Below, in pieces: positions 1 through 10,900 of a DNA stretch of 50,699 nucleotides; positions within the stretch are counted from its first letter, which is position 1; each line of letters begins with the position of its first letter. Under the pieces are notes generated by a model, which saw only the letters and a list, made by a program, of their open reading frames with translations, was not told where the DNA came from and did no database searches. The position numbers and the translations under genes were made by a program. The DNA is from Acidobacteriota bacterium (GTDB lineage Bacteria > Acidobacteriota > Terriglobia > Bryobacterales > Bryobacteraceae): positions 1 through 50,699 of the forward strand of contig JACOSH010000212.1 of assembly GCA_016178945.1 (NCBI GenBank). Direction: 5' to 3'.

Positions 1-591
1 GGTAGAGATTTCAAAGGTGGGGCCGCGCTCCTTGACGTCGATCTCGACCATGCGCTCGTCGAGCTTGCCGGCGCGCAACCGCTCGCGCAGCTTCTCCCGT
101 GTGCGCTCGGCCGATTCGCTGGCCTCCGGCTGCGGCGGCATCAACAGGGCGAGCAGCCGCTCCTCGGCGTTGACCTCGGCGCGCTCAGCCACTTCGTCCA
201 GCCGCTCCTCGCGGATCATGTCGATGGCGATATCGACCAGGTCGCGGATCATGGACTCGACGTCGCGGCCGACGTAGCCTACCTCGGTGAACTTGCTGGC
301 CTCCACCTTCAGAAACGGGGAGTTGGCCAGCTTGGCCAGACGCCGCGCCAGCTCCGTCTTGCCCACGCCGGTCGGGCCGATCATGAGGATGTTCTTGGGC
401 ATCACCTCGTCGGCCATCTCCGGCTGAAGTTTGTGGCGGCGGATGCGATTGCGCAACGCGATGGCCACGGCGCGCTTGGCCTCGGACTGCCCGACCACGT
501 GCTTGTCCAGCTCGCGCACGATTTCGCGCGGCGTTAATTCATCCAGAGCCGGCTCTTCATCGACCGACTGGCTGGGTAAGTAGATCACCAT
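1..591 (-). CDS. hslU: ATP-dependent protease ATPase subunit HslU, N-terminal part (truncated by window edge)
   Basis: Reverse strand reads [55 protein letters not shown]...[25 protein letters not shown], with HslU Walker A; immediately downstream of hslV. Confidence 0.95.
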   Translation of the reverse strand, partial: MVIYLPSQSVDEEPALDELTPREIVRELDKHVVGQSEAKRAVAIALRNRIRRHKLQPEMADEVMPKNILMIGPTGVGKTELARRLAKLANSPFLKVEASKFTEVGYVGRDVESMIRDLVDIAIDMIREERLDEVAERAEVNAEERLLALLMPPQPEASESAERTREKLRERLRAGKLDERMVEIDVKERGPTFEIST

Positions 592-600
592 TCCGGCTCC

Positions 601-1140
601 TTAGCCCAGCTCTTCATAGGTCGCCTGGTCATTGGTATAGATGCACATCTTCCCGGCGATGGACATCGCCTCCTGGACCACCTCGCGCGCGTTCATCTGG
701 GTGTGCCGCAGCAGAGCCGTGGCCGCGGCCAACGCAAAGGGCCCGCCCGAGCCGATCGCCGCCACGCCTTCGTCCGGCTCGATCACGTCGCCGTTGCCGC
801 TGACGATGTAGGTATTCTTGGCGTCGGCCACCAGCAGCAGCGCTTCCAGGTGCCGCAGGACCTTGTCCGTGCGCCAGTCCTTGGCCAGCTCCACCACGCT
901 CCGCGGCAGATTCCCGTTGAACTGCTCCAGCTTCGTTTCGAAGCGGGAAAACAGCGAAAAGGCGTCCGCGGTCGACCCCGCGAATCCAGCCAGGATTTTT
1001 TCGCTGTAGAGCCGGCGCAGCTTCTTGGCCGTCGACTTGAGCACCTCGCCGCCCAGGGTGACCTGGCCGTCGCCGGCCATCACCACTTTGCCGTCGCGGC
1101 GCACACAGATCACCGTCGTCGAGCGTATCCGTTCTTTCAT
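601..1140 (-). CDS. hslV: ATP-dependent protease proteolytic subunit HslV
   Basis: 179 aa; [25 protein letters not shown] with N-terminal Thr catalytic motif; adjacent to hslU. Confidence 0.96.
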   Translation of the reverse strand: MKERIRSTTVICVRRDGKVVMAGDGQVTLGGEVLKSTAKKLRRLYSEKILAGFAGSTADAFSLFSRFETKLEQFNGNLPRSVVELAKDWRTDKVLRHLEALLLVADAKNTYIVSGNGDVIEPDEGVAAIGSGGPFALAAATALLRHTQMNAREVVQEAMSIAGKMCIYTNDQATYEELG

Positions 1141-1152
1141 GGGGATCGATTC

Positions 1153-2544
1153 CTATTTTATCGCACTGGGGCGCACGTGCCGCCGCCACATCGCGGCGAA
1201 CTCCCGGAAGGCCTCGGGCTGGCGTTTCCCCATCAGCATGCGCACGATCTCGACAGCCGCCCAGGCCAGGTAGGCGTAGGTCACGTACTCGTGAATGTGC
1301 CCGGCCACGCTGCCCACCAGGCCAGGCCCCGGCTCGACTGGCGAGAGGACGAACTGGATCGCCCACAACCCGAACAGCGCGGAGGCCTCCCACCAGGCAA
1401 GCTGCATGTTCACCAGAAACAGCGCCCCGACCAGCGATTGCCCCAGCGTCATGAGGATCTCCAGGCGCTGCCTCCCGTCGAAAGGGATAGTGGACGGTTC
1501 CCCGCGGCTGATCGAGAAAACCACCACCAGCATCGCCGACAATAGCGTCCACTGGTTGATGTTGCTCGACACCATGTTCATCAGCGCCATGGGTGCTCCC
1601 TTGATGGTTCGCGCCCAGTAGAACGCCGACACCTTCTCCGGGAACTCGGAAACAAACGGAGCCACCCATTGGACAAACACGAAGTTGGGCACGCCGAGCG
1701 TCAAGGAAAGCGCCAGCAAGCTTCCCAGAAACGGTTCGGCCGTGAGGTAGATCAGGGCTCCGCCTCCCAGGAACAAGGCTCCGATCGCCAGGAGGCGCGC
1801 CGCTCGCGGCGCCAGGACGATGGCGCGTGGCACCCGCTCCAGATCCTCGATTCCCTCCGCATCCCGCGCCGGCACCTTGCTAAGAATCATCAGATAGCCC
1901 ACATAGATGACGACCAACGCCGCCCCATCCAGCAGACTCAGCGAAGACTTCCACCAGACCACCGTCATGTACGCCATGCAGGCCAGCAGGCCCACCACTT
2001 CGACGCAATGCTCGCCTTCCAGGCGTATCTCCCGCAACGGTTTTCCCGTCTGACGCCGGTGGAAGAACGCGGCCGTGACGTAGATCATCGGCCAGCCCAG
2101 CCCGGTCAGCAGGCGCAAGGCCCCGGTCAGGTTGGCAAGCAGCAGCGGCACCTGCTGCTTCCAGGCCAGCACGGCCTCCACCGCGAATTCCGGCAGGGTC
2201 TGCAGCCAGGCCAGGATGGCCAGCGCGAAACCCTGGGCAATGAAGAACTGCGCCGACTCGGCCGCCCAGGCGATCAGCATCGCCGCCAGGAGGATCGAGG
2301 GCGCCGTCCACAGCACCGACCAGGGCGCTTCCTCCTGGATCGGCATGGCGGCCAGCAGCAGAAGGGCAAACAGGGGCAAGGCGTGCGTCTTCTGCCTCGC
2401 CGGGGCACACCACGCGATCAACCGGGCAACGGTGGGGAGATTCCGCAATTCATATTGTGACAGCGCCCCTCCGGTTCGGCAAGCAGGACCGTCGTCGCAG
2501 CGTGCTTCAGAGCGGGTAGAAAACATCGGCAACCGCTCCCTCAC
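1153..2544 (-). CDS. Sodium/calcium exchanger (CaCA)-like integral membrane protein
   Basis: 463 aa polytopic protein with two alpha-repeat-like segments (LPEFAVEAVLAWKQ; SEFPEKVSAFYWARTIKGAPMALMNMVSSNINQWTLL); start codon uncertain. Confidence 0.65.
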   Translation of the reverse strand: MRERLPMFSTRSEARCDDGPACRTGGALSQYELRNLPTVARLIAWCAPARQKTHALPLFALLLLAAMPIQEEAPWSVLWTAPSILLAAMLIAWAAESAQFFIAQGFALAILAWLQTLPEFAVEAVLAWKQQVPLLLANLTGALRLLTGLGWPMIYVTAAFFHRRQTGKPLREIRLEGEHCVEVVGLLACMAYMTVVWWKSSLSLLDGAALVVIYVGYLMILSKVPARDAEGIEDLERVPRAIVLAPRAARLLAIGALFLGGGALIYLTAEPFLGSLLALSLTLGVPNFVFVQWVAPFVSEFPEKVSAFYWARTIKGAPMALMNMVSSNINQWTLLSAMLVVVFSISRGEPSTIPFDGRQRLEILMTLGQSLVGALFLVNMQLAWWEASALFGLWAIQFVLSPVEPGPGLVGSVAGHIHEYVTYAYLAWAAVEIVRMLMGKRQPEAFREFAAMWRRHVRPSAIK

Positions 2545-2552
2545 GGTCGCGG

Positions 2553-3341
2553 CTAGTCTTCCTTGGCCGCGAGTGTGTTTTCGAAGCGGCGGCGCGCCTG
2601 GTCAAGGATGGCCGTCACCATCTGGTCGTTGTGCCAGGGGTCGTGGTGGAACAGGATGAGCTGTTCGGCCTGGGCGTCGCGCGCGGCGTTGGTGGCTTCC
2701 AGCCAGTGGCTGTGTCCCCATCCCCTGCGGCTCTCGTATTCCTCCAGCGTGTACTGGGCGTCGAAGATCAGGATGTCGGCTTTCTGGGCGTAATCGCGAA
2801 CGACGCGGTCGAGCCGCGGGTCTCCAAACTCCAGGTCGGTGGCGTAGACGATTACTTTCCCGGGCGATTCGATCCGGAATCCACTGGCGCCTTGGGGGTG
2901 ATTCACCGGGAAGGCGTGAATCCGAAGGTCGCCGCAGCGGACCGGCTCGCGGTCCATCTCGACGAAGCGGGTGCGCGCGCCGGCGCGGTCGAAGTCCACT
3001 GGAAAGTAGGGGCGGGTCATCTGCCCGCGCAGCACGGTCTCGGCCGGCCCCAAGTGAGCCGAGGCATGAAAGGTGATGTCGACATCGGGCCGGTAGAGCG
3101 GAGCGAAGAAGGGCAGGCCTTGGATGTGGTCCCAATGATAGTGAGTCAGCCAGACGTTTAGCGAGAGGTTGGGGCCGGCCAGCGAGCCGCCCAGGTTGCG
3201 CAGACCGGTGCCCGCGTCGAAGATCAGGAGCTCGCCGCCGCCGCCCCGGATCTCGACACAGGGGGTATTGCCGCCATAGCCCAGGTTGTCGATCTGCGGA
3301 GTGGGCGCGGAACCCCGGACGCCCCAGAACTTCAGGTCCAT
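2553..3341 (-). CDS. MBL-fold metallo-hydrolase
   Basis: MDLKFWGVRGSAPTPQ..., THYHWDHIQGLPFF (HxHxDH), C-terminal LILFHHDPWHND; start chosen at MDLKFWG rather than at the longer ORF start. Confidence 0.88.
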   Translation of the reverse strand: MDLKFWGVRGSAPTPQIDNLGYGGNTPCVEIRGGGGELLIFDAGTGLRNLGGSLAGPNLSLNVWLTHYHWDHIQGLPFFAPLYRPDVDITFHASAHLGPAETVLRGQMTRPYFPVDFDRAGARTRFVEMDREPVRCGDLRIHAFPVNHPQGASGFRIESPGKVIVYATDLEFGDPRLDRVVRDYAQKADILIFDAQYTLEEYESRRGWGHSHWLEATNAARDAQAEQLILFHHDPWHNDQMVTAILDQARRRFENTLAAKED

Positions 3342-3429
3342 GTGGCCATTTATCGTAGCACCCGCCTTTGCCGCTTGCACTTCCCGGCGCGGGCGCGCTA
3401 CTTTCAAACCTAGGAGTACTTCTCTCACG

Positions 3430-4929
3430 ATGCCTGGAATGCTTGTTCTTGCACTGCTGTTGCTGGCGCCCCTGCTGGGGCAGAACCTCAAGGATTTCGA
3501 GAAAAAGGTCACGGAGTTCGGGCTGGCCAACGGGCTGCATTTCATCGTCATCGAGCGGCACGAGGCGCCGGTGATTTCCTTCAACACGCACGTGAAAGTG
3601 GGCTCGCTGTTCGACCCCGGCGGGCAGACCGGGCTGGCCCACATGTTTGAGCACATGGCGTTCAAAGGCACGGCCACGATCGGCTCCAAGAACTGGACCG
3701 AAGAGAAGAAGGCGCTGGATGCGGTGGAGGCAGTCTTCCAGCGGCTGGAGGCCGAGCGTCGCAAGGGCCTGCGGGCCGACTCGAAGGAAATCGAAAAGCT
3801 GCAAGGCCTGCTCAAAGCCGCCATCGAGAAAGCCGAGCTGTATGTCGACACCAACGCCTACCCGCGCATTATCGAATCGAACGGCGGTGTGGGAATGAAC
3901 GCCGGTACGGGATTGGAAGCGACCAACTACTATTACAATTTCCCGTCGAACCGGCTGGAGTTGTGGTTTCTGCTGGAGTCGGAGCGTTTCCTGCATCCGG
4001 TGTTCCGCGAGTTCTACAAGGAGCGCGACGTGGTGCGCGAGGAGCGGCGCATGCGAGTGGAATCCAATCCGCAGGGCAAGCTGGGCGAAGCGATCCTGAC
4101 CACGGCCTTCATGGCGCACCCCTATCGCCAGGTGCCGATCGGCTGGGCCAGCGATATCGAGAATCTGCGGCTAAGCGAGGCCGAGCGCTTCTACAAGACC
4201 TACTATGTGCCCGGCAACATAGTGATCGGGATCGCCGGCGACGTCGATCCGGCGGAGGCGAAACGGCTGGCCGAGAAGTATTTTTCGCGGCTGCCGGGGG
4301 CGCCGCTGCCTCCCGGGATCACTACCATCGAGCCGAAGCAGGAGGGCCCCCGCCGCGCGGAAATCGAATCGCCGGCGCAGCCCATGATGTTTATCGGATA
4401 CAAGCGCCCCGACCATCACCACGCCGACGACCCGGTCTTCGATGTGATCACCACGGTGCTGGCCAGCGGGCGCACCGGCGTTCTCTACAAGGAACTGGTG
4501 CGCGACCGGAAGCTGGCGCTGGCGGCGATCAGCGGTCCGAATTTTCCGGGCAGCCAGTACCCCAACCTGTTCATCTTCCTGCTCGTGCCGAATGCGGGCA
4601 AGACCATGGAGGAAAACGAGAAGGCGTTCCAGGAGGTATTGGAGAAGTTCAAGAACACGAAAATAGACCCGGTCACGCTGGCCCGTGTGAAGACCAAGGC
4701 GCGCGCGGGCCTGATCCGGCGGCTGGACAGCAACGCCGGACTGGCGACCCTGCTGCCGCTCTACCACGTGGCGTACGGCGAGTGGAAGAAGATGTTCACC
4801 GCGCTCGACGACCTCGATAAAGTCACGGCCGACGACGTGCAGCGCGTGGCCAAGGAGTATTTCATCGACAACGGCAAGACCGTGGCAGTGACGTTCCAGC
4901 CCAAGAAGGCTTCCGGAGGCGCCAAATGA
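3430..4929 (+). CDS. M16 family zinc peptidase (catalytic member)
   Basis: Signal peptide MPGMLVLALLLLAPLLGQ; inverted zinc motif HMFEHMAFKGT; downstream Glu region. Confidence 0.92.
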   Translation: MPGMLVLALLLLAPLLGQNLKDFEKKVTEFGLANGLHFIVIERHEAPVISFNTHVKVGSLFDPGGQTGLAHMFEHMAFKGTATIGSKNWTEEKKALDAVEAVFQRLEAERRKGLRADSKEIEKLQGLLKAAIEKAELYVDTNAYPRIIESNGGVGMNAGTGLEATNYYYNFPSNRLELWFLLESERFLHPVFREFYKERDVVREERRMRVESNPQGKLGEAILTTAFMAHPYRQVPIGWASDIENLRLSEAERFYKTYYVPGNIVIGIAGDVDPAEAKRLAEKYFSRLPGAPLPPGITTIEPKQEGPRRAEIESPAQPMMFIGYKRPDHHHADDPVFDVITTVLASGRTGVLYKELVRDRKLALAAISGPNFPGSQYPNLFIFLLVPNAGKTMEENEKAFQEVLEKFKNTKIDPVTLARVKTKARAGLIRRLDSNAGLATLLPLYHVAYGEWKKMFTALDDLDKVTADDVQRVAKEYFIDNGKTVAVTFQPKKASGGAK

Positions 4930-7037
4930 GAGGGTTGTGGATTGCGGTTGGAGTGGTGGGCGGGCTGCTGGCTCAGGCTCCCGCGAAGAGGGCGGCTGCG
5001 CCGCCGCGACCGGCCGGAGCCCAGTCCTACAAGGACCTGAAGTTTCCGGCTTTGCGGCAAGTGGAGATTCCCAAAGTCGATACTCACACGCTGCCCAACG
5101 GGATGCGGCTGTACCTGCTGGAGAACCACGAGCTGCCGACCGTCAACGGGTTTGCGCTGGTGCGGACCGGCAACCTGTTCGATCCACCGGACAAGGTGGG
5201 CTTGGCCCAGATCACGGGGACGGTGATGCGCACGGGCGGCACCACCCAGGAGACCGGCGACGCGCTGGATGAGAAGCTCGAAAACATCGCGGCGTCGGTG
5301 GAGAGCTCGATCGGGGAGTCGAGCGGGCGCGTCTCGTTCTCGGCGCTCAAGGAGAACGCCGACGAAGTCCTGGCGGTGTTCAAGGACATTCTGACCAGCC
5401 CGGAGTTTCGCGCGGACAAGCTGGAATTAGCCAAGACCCAATCGCGCAGCTCGATCTCGCGGCGCAACGACGACCCGCACGGCATCGCCGCGCGCGAGTT
5501 CGATTCGATCGTCTACGGACGCGACAACTCGTACGGCTGGCGCATGGATTACCAGCACGTCAACCGGATCGCGCGCGAGGACCTGATCGCTTTCTACAAG
5601 CGTTACTTCTTCCCGTCCAACCTGATGCTGGCGGTCTACGGCGATTTCTCCGGCGCGGAGATGAAGGCCAAGCTGGAGAAGCTGTTCGCCGGCTGGACCG
5701 CGACCCAGCCCGCTGTCCCGCCGTTCCCGAAGATTTCGGCCAAACCCGCGGCGGGCGTATTCCTGGCCGAGAAGGCGGACGTGAACCAGACCTTCTTCGA
5801 GATCGGCCACCTGGGCGGCCTGCTCAACGACAAAGATTTCGCGGCGCTGGAGGTGATGGGCGACATCCTGGGCGGAGGCTTCCGCAGCCGCCTGTTCGAG
5901 CGCGTGCGCACCAAGCTCGGTTACGCCTACAGTATCTCGGCGGATTGGGGCGCCGACTACGAGCACCCCGGACTGTTCCAGGTTTCCGGCAGCACCAAGT
6001 CGCTGTCCACCAGCGAGACGTTTCAGGTGATCGAGGAAGAGATCGCCAGGCTGCGGGACAGCGAAGTGACCGGCGAGGAGCTCAAGGACGCCAAGGACAC
6101 GGTGCTGAACGGCTTCGTGTTCAACTTCGACACGCGCGCCAAGACGCTGAACCGCCTGTTGAACTACGAGTACTTCGGCTACCCGAAGGACTTCATCTTC
6201 CAGTATCAGAAGGCAGTGGCCGCGGTGACCAAGGCGGACATCCTGCGGGTTGCGCGCGAGCGTCTGAAACCGAAGGAGCTCACCTTCGTGGCCGTGGGCA
6301 AGCCGCAGGATTTCGGCAAGCCGCTGGACACGCTGGGCCGGCCGCTGGTGAAGATCGACCTGACCATTCCGGAAGCGAAAGTGGAAGCGGCCAAGGCCGA
6401 CGCCGCCAGTCTGGCCAAGGGCAAGGCCCTGCTTCAGCGCGTGCAGCAGGCCGTGGGGGGCGCGGAGCGGCTGGCCGGGGTGAAGAATGTGATGCAGGTG
6501 GTGGAGATCCAACTGGCGCCGGAGGCCGGCGGCCTCAAAGTGAAACAGACCAACCGTTGGATGGCGCCCAACCTGTTCCGCCAGGAGATGGAGCTGCCGT
6601 TTGGGAAAGTCGCTTCGTTTTCCGATGGCGCGACGGGCTGGATGAAGACGCCGCAGGGCGAGGGGCCGCTGCCCGGGCAGGCGCTGAAACAGGCGCAGGG
6701 CGAGTTGTTCCGGGCCTTCCCGCGTCTGCTGCTGAGCGATCGGGATCCGGATCGCACGGTCAACCTGGCGGGCGAGGGCGTGGTGGAGATCTCGGGGAAG
6801 GATGGCAACGTGGCGCGCTTGACCGTCGATTCCGCCGGACTGCCGGCGAAAGTGACCTACCTGGGCCCGCAGGGCGAGGTGGAGGAAGCCTGGAGCGATT
6901 TCCAGGAAGAGGGCGGGCTGAAGCTGCCGCGCAAGACCACCGTTTCGCAGGGCGGACGCAAGTTCGCCGACGCCACCGTGCTGGAGGTAAAGCTCAACAC
7001 AGCGTTCACTCCGGAAGAGATGAGGAAGCGCCCATGA
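4926..7037 (+). CDS. M16 family peptidase-like protein lacking HxxEH, with C-terminal LolA-like extension
   Basis: 703 aa; M16 fold sequence (LPNGMRLYLLENHELPTV...; GGGFRSRLFERVRTKLGYAYSI) but the zinc motif position reads QITGT; ATGA overlap with upstream M16 gene. Confidence 0.88.
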   Translation: MRGLWIAVGVVGGLLAQAPAKRAAAPPRPAGAQSYKDLKFPALRQVEIPKVDTHTLPNGMRLYLLENHELPTVNGFALVRTGNLFDPPDKVGLAQITGTVMRTGGTTQETGDALDEKLENIAASVESSIGESSGRVSFSALKENADEVLAVFKDILTSPEFRADKLELAKTQSRSSISRRNDDPHGIAAREFDSIVYGRDNSYGWRMDYQHVNRIAREDLIAFYKRYFFPSNLMLAVYGDFSGAEMKAKLEKLFAGWTATQPAVPPFPKISAKPAAGVFLAEKADVNQTFFEIGHLGGLLNDKDFAALEVMGDILGGGFRSRLFERVRTKLGYAYSISADWGADYEHPGLFQVSGSTKSLSTSETFQVIEEEIARLRDSEVTGEELKDAKDTVLNGFVFNFDTRAKTLNRLLNYEYFGYPKDFIFQYQKAVAAVTKADILRVARERLKPKELTFVAVGKPQDFGKPLDTLGRPLVKIDLTIPEAKVEAAKADAASLAKGKALLQRVQQAVGGAERLAGVKNVMQVVEIQLAPEAGGLKVKQTNRWMAPNLFRQEMELPFGKVASFSDGATGWMKTPQGEGPLPGQALKQAQGELFRAFPRLLLSDRDPDRTVNLAGEGVVEISGKDGNVARLTVDSAGLPAKVTYLGPQGEVEEAWSDFQEEGGLKLPRKTTVSQGGRKFADATVLEVKLNTAFTPEEMRKRP

Positions 7038-7828
7038 GGATCGGCCTGGCGTTGGCGCTCACCGCCGCCGCCGTCTTCGCCCAGACTAAGGCCGAGCACG
7101 GCAAGCGCGTGGCCGACGCGGCCATCGAAGCCCTGGGCGGACAGCGTTTCCTGGCCATGGAGGACAGGGTGGAAACAGGCCGCGCCTACTCCTTCTACCG
7201 CGAGCGCCTCAGCGGGCTGCAGCGAGCCAAGATTTACACGCGCTACCTGACCCGCCCCGAGCCTCCGCTGGCCGGATTCTTCGGCGTGCGGGAACGCCAA
7301 GCCTTCGGCAAGAACGAAGAGGCCTATTATCTGCTGAATGAGAACGAGGGCTATGACGTCAGTTTCCACGGCGCGCGCCCGATCGATCCGGCGACGCACG
7401 AGCGCTTCCGCGAGACCACCTGGCGCAACATCCTGTACATCCTGCGCATGCGCCTGGGCGAGCCAGGACTGGTCATCGAGTCGCGCGGCTCCGACGTGGT
7501 GGACAACCAGCCGGTGGAAGTGGTCGAGATCGCCGATTCCGATAACCGGACCGTGACCGTGTTTTTCAACGCCTCCACCAAGTTGCCCATCCGGCAGGAG
7601 GCCTTCCGGCGAAACCCGCTGACCAAGGAGAAGGTGGAAGAAGTCACGCTGTTCGCCAAGTACCGGGACGTCGGTGGCGGGGTCCTGTGGCCGTTCCAGA
7701 TCCAGCGCCAGCGCGACGGGGAGAAGATCTTCGAGATCTTCTCGGAGACCGTGGAGATCAACCAGGGCCTGACCGACAACATCTTCACACTGCCCACCCG
7801 GGTGAAGATCCTCGGCAAGAAGAAGTAG
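7034..7828 (+). CDS. Exported protein, outer-membrane lipoprotein-sorting (LolA-like) family candidate
   Basis: Signal peptide MRIGLALALTAAAVFAQ; ATGA overlap with the M16 gene; 264 aa. Confidence 0.65.
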   Translation: MRIGLALALTAAAVFAQTKAEHGKRVADAAIEALGGQRFLAMEDRVETGRAYSFYRERLSGLQRAKIYTRYLTRPEPPLAGFFGVRERQAFGKNEEAYYLLNENEGYDVSFHGARPIDPATHERFRETTWRNILYILRMRLGEPGLVIESRGSDVVDNQPVEVVEIADSDNRTVTVFFNASTKLPIRQEAFRRNPLTKEKVEEVTLFAKYRDVGGGVLWPFQIQRQRDGEKIFEIFSETVEINQGLTDNIFTLPTRVKILGKKK

Positions 7829-7840
7829 GGCGTTTGGCTT

Positions 7841-7883
7841 GACCAATTGGTCCTTTGACATCCTCACCTTTCGGCGTGAGAAT
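7841..7883 (+). promoter_or_regulatory. Palindrome GACCAATTGGTC (7841-7852) next to sigma70-like promoter TTGACA (7855-7860)-17 nt-GAGAAT (7878-7883)
   Basis: Read directly from sequence upstream of the TonB receptor gene; functional role inferred. Confidence 0.45.
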
Positions 7884-7913
7884 GGTCATATACGAAAGGA
7901 AGGGGAGTGTCTT

Positions 7914-10900
7914 ATGTTCCAGAAGAGTGCGTTCATTCTGCTCCTGTTGTGTCTTGCCGCGTTCCCGGTACTGGCCCAGGAAGTCAGCGCCAGCATCGTG
8001 GGAGTGGTCACCGACCCGTCCGGCGCCATCGTGGCCAATGCCGCGGTGACCGCCCGCGACGTCGATCGCGGCACGGTATGGGAAACCAAGAGTAACGAGG
8101 CGGGAATCTACTTCTTCCCGCGTGTTCCGCCGGGCAAGTACGAGATCAGGGTAGAAGCCAGCGGATTCAAGACCGCGGTCCGGCCGGGCATCGGGCTGGA
8201 AGTCAACCAGCGCGCGCGGTTGAACATCACCATCGAAGTCGGCGCTATCGCCGAATCAGTGGAGGTGACGGGCGAAGCGCCTCTGCTGCAGACCGACAGC
8301 ACCATGGTCGGCTCGACCATCAGCGCGAACAACCTGATCAACGCGCCGATCCGCAGCCGTAACTACATCGCCCTGGTGCTGCTGGCGCCGGGCGTCACCA
8401 CCACCGATCCTTCGGGGTTCCAGAACGACCGCCGGACAACCGGCGGCGGCCGTCCCTACGTCAACGGCAACCGGAAGGAAGCCAACAACTTCTTGCTGGA
8501 TGGCATCGACAACAACCAGGTCTCCGACAACCTGACCTCCTACCAGCCCAACCTGGAGGCCATCGCCGAAGTGAAGATGATCACCAACAACGCGTCGGCC
8601 GAGTTCGGGAACTTCCAGGGCGGCATCGTCAACGTGACCATGAAGTCGGGGACCAACGACTTCCATGGAACGCTGTTCGAGTACTTCCGGAACGACAAGC
8701 TGAACGCCAACGCCTGGTCCCGGAAGTGGAACGTGGGGCCCGACGGCAAGGCGCTGCCGCGTCCCTATGTCCGCTACAACGCGTTCGGCGCCGCCGGGGG
8801 CGGTCCGGTGCGGATTCCGGGCGTCTACAACGGCAAGGACAAGCTGTTCTTCTTCGCGGACTACCAGGCCATGCGCCGTCCCACGCCGGCCACGATCAGT
8901 ACGCCGACCGTCATGACGGCGGAAATGCGGCAGGGCGACTTCTCGCGCCTGCTCAATCTGCAACAGGAACTGGGCCGCGCCAACGTCCAGCTCTACAATC
9001 CGTACGCGCTGGATGCGAGCGGCAACCGGCAGCCCTTCCCCGGAAACCGGATCCCGCTGAGCATGGCGAGCCCGGTGGCGCGGAACCTGTTCGCCGACAC
9101 CTCCCTGTATCCGCTGCCGCTGACCTCGGCGCTGCGATTCAACCAGCTCAGCGCGTCCTCCAACGTGTTGAACCTGGACCAGGGCGACATCAAGGTGGAC
9201 GCGAAGGCCAGCAGCAAGGACGACATCTCGGTCCGCTATTCGCACAGTTGGCAGGTCAACCCCGGTTTCAACACCTTCCCGCTGTCGTTCAACTCGTTCA
9301 ACGACTCGCCTTTCAAGGCGGGAGTCGTCAACTGGACGCGTTCGATCAGCCCGTCCGTTGTGAACGAGGCGCGCGTCGGCGTGAACCGCATTGTGCTGTT
9401 CAACGGGGGTACCGACAAGGGGTACCCGGACCTGAACCAGAAGCTGGGAATCGCCGGGGTCAACAGCACGGGCTTACTATCGATCGGATTGAGCAATGGC
9501 GTGGCCGGCATCGGCGGCTCCTCGAACATCGGCACGCAGCAGTTGTTCGCCAATGCGACCTACCAATATGTGGACAACCTGACGGTGATTCGCGGCCGTC
9601 ACCTGATGAAGATGGGCGGCCAGGTCTTGCGCCAGCAGATGAACACGTTCTATGCCGGCAATAACGGCCGCACCGGATTCATGAACTTCAGCGGGCGATT
9701 CACCTCCGCGGACCCGAGCAAGTTCTCCTGGGGCGAGGCCGACTTCTTCCTGGGTCTGCCCGAGACCATCGGGCGGGGCCTGGATACTGGCACCTGGGGT
9801 CATCGCAAGATCATCTGGGGCTTCTACTTCCAGGACGACTGGAAGGCGAGCGACACCCTGACCCTGAACCTCGGGCTGCGGTGGGAGTACCACACGCCGC
9901 TGGTGGAAGTGAAGGACCGGCAGTCCAACTTCGAACACTTCACCGGCAAGCTCTTGCTGGCCGGCAAGGACGGCAACAGCCGCGCCTTGTACGCGCCTTA
10001 CAAGAAGGACTTTCAGCCTCGCATCGGCTTCGCCTGGACTCCGAAGTTCGTGTCGAAGTTCGTGGTCCGCGGCGCTTACACGATCTCCTCGTTCATGGAG
10101 GGAACCGGGACCAATCTACGGTTGCCGCTGAACCCGCCTTTCAACTCGGAGTTCGAGGGCCGGTACGATTCGCCCAGCTTCAACCTGCCGGGGTCGACGG
10201 CCTCCCAGGGACTGAGCGTGTTAACGAAGGCGGATCCCTACCGCGGGGCCAACATCCGTCTCTGGGATCCCTTCGTGCGCCCGGCCAATACCCAGCAGTG
10301 GAACCTGACCATCGAGCGGCAGTTCGCGCACGAGCTGGTGGCCACGGTCGGCTATGTCGGCCAGAAGGGGCATCACCTGGTGGTCCCGATGCCGTACTTC
10401 CAGCGGCAGTTGCTGCCGGACGGCTCGTCCACGCCCAGCTTGTACCTCTCCGGCAACCCGGCGCTGCGGGTGATCACGCAGATCTCGGGCACCAACAGCA
10501 ACGGGAACCAGAAGTACAACGCCTTGCAATCCACTTTGCGCAAGCGCATGAGCGGAGGCCTGGAGTTCCAGGCGGCCTACACCTGGTCGAAGGGGATGAG
10601 CGACGCCATCGGCTATTACGGCGAGGGCGGTCAGGCCGGATCGCAATCGGCCTATTGGCAGTACCTGTACGCCCAGAAGGCCGAGTGGGGTCCCACCTAC
10701 TTCGACGCGACCCACATGCTGTCGTTGTCCCACGTGTGGGACATCCCCATCGGGAAGGGCAAGCATTTTGGCACGAACCTGCATCCGGCGCTGGAGGGCA
10801 TCATCGGCAACTGGCAGTTGGGTGGCGTGCTCTACCTGCGCAGCGGATTCCCGCTTACCATCCGCGGTCCGGACAACTCGGGCACGCTGTCGCGCGGCGC

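Noticed and set aside
2602-4119. 505-aa minus-strand ORF overlapping the MBL and M16 genes
   Set aside because: Spans two real genes on different strands with no family motif; composition artefact
5945-7033. N-terminal extension of the 627-aa plus ORF (5945-7828)
   Set aside because: Out-of-frame read through the M16 gene; the real product starts at ATG 7034 with a signal peptide
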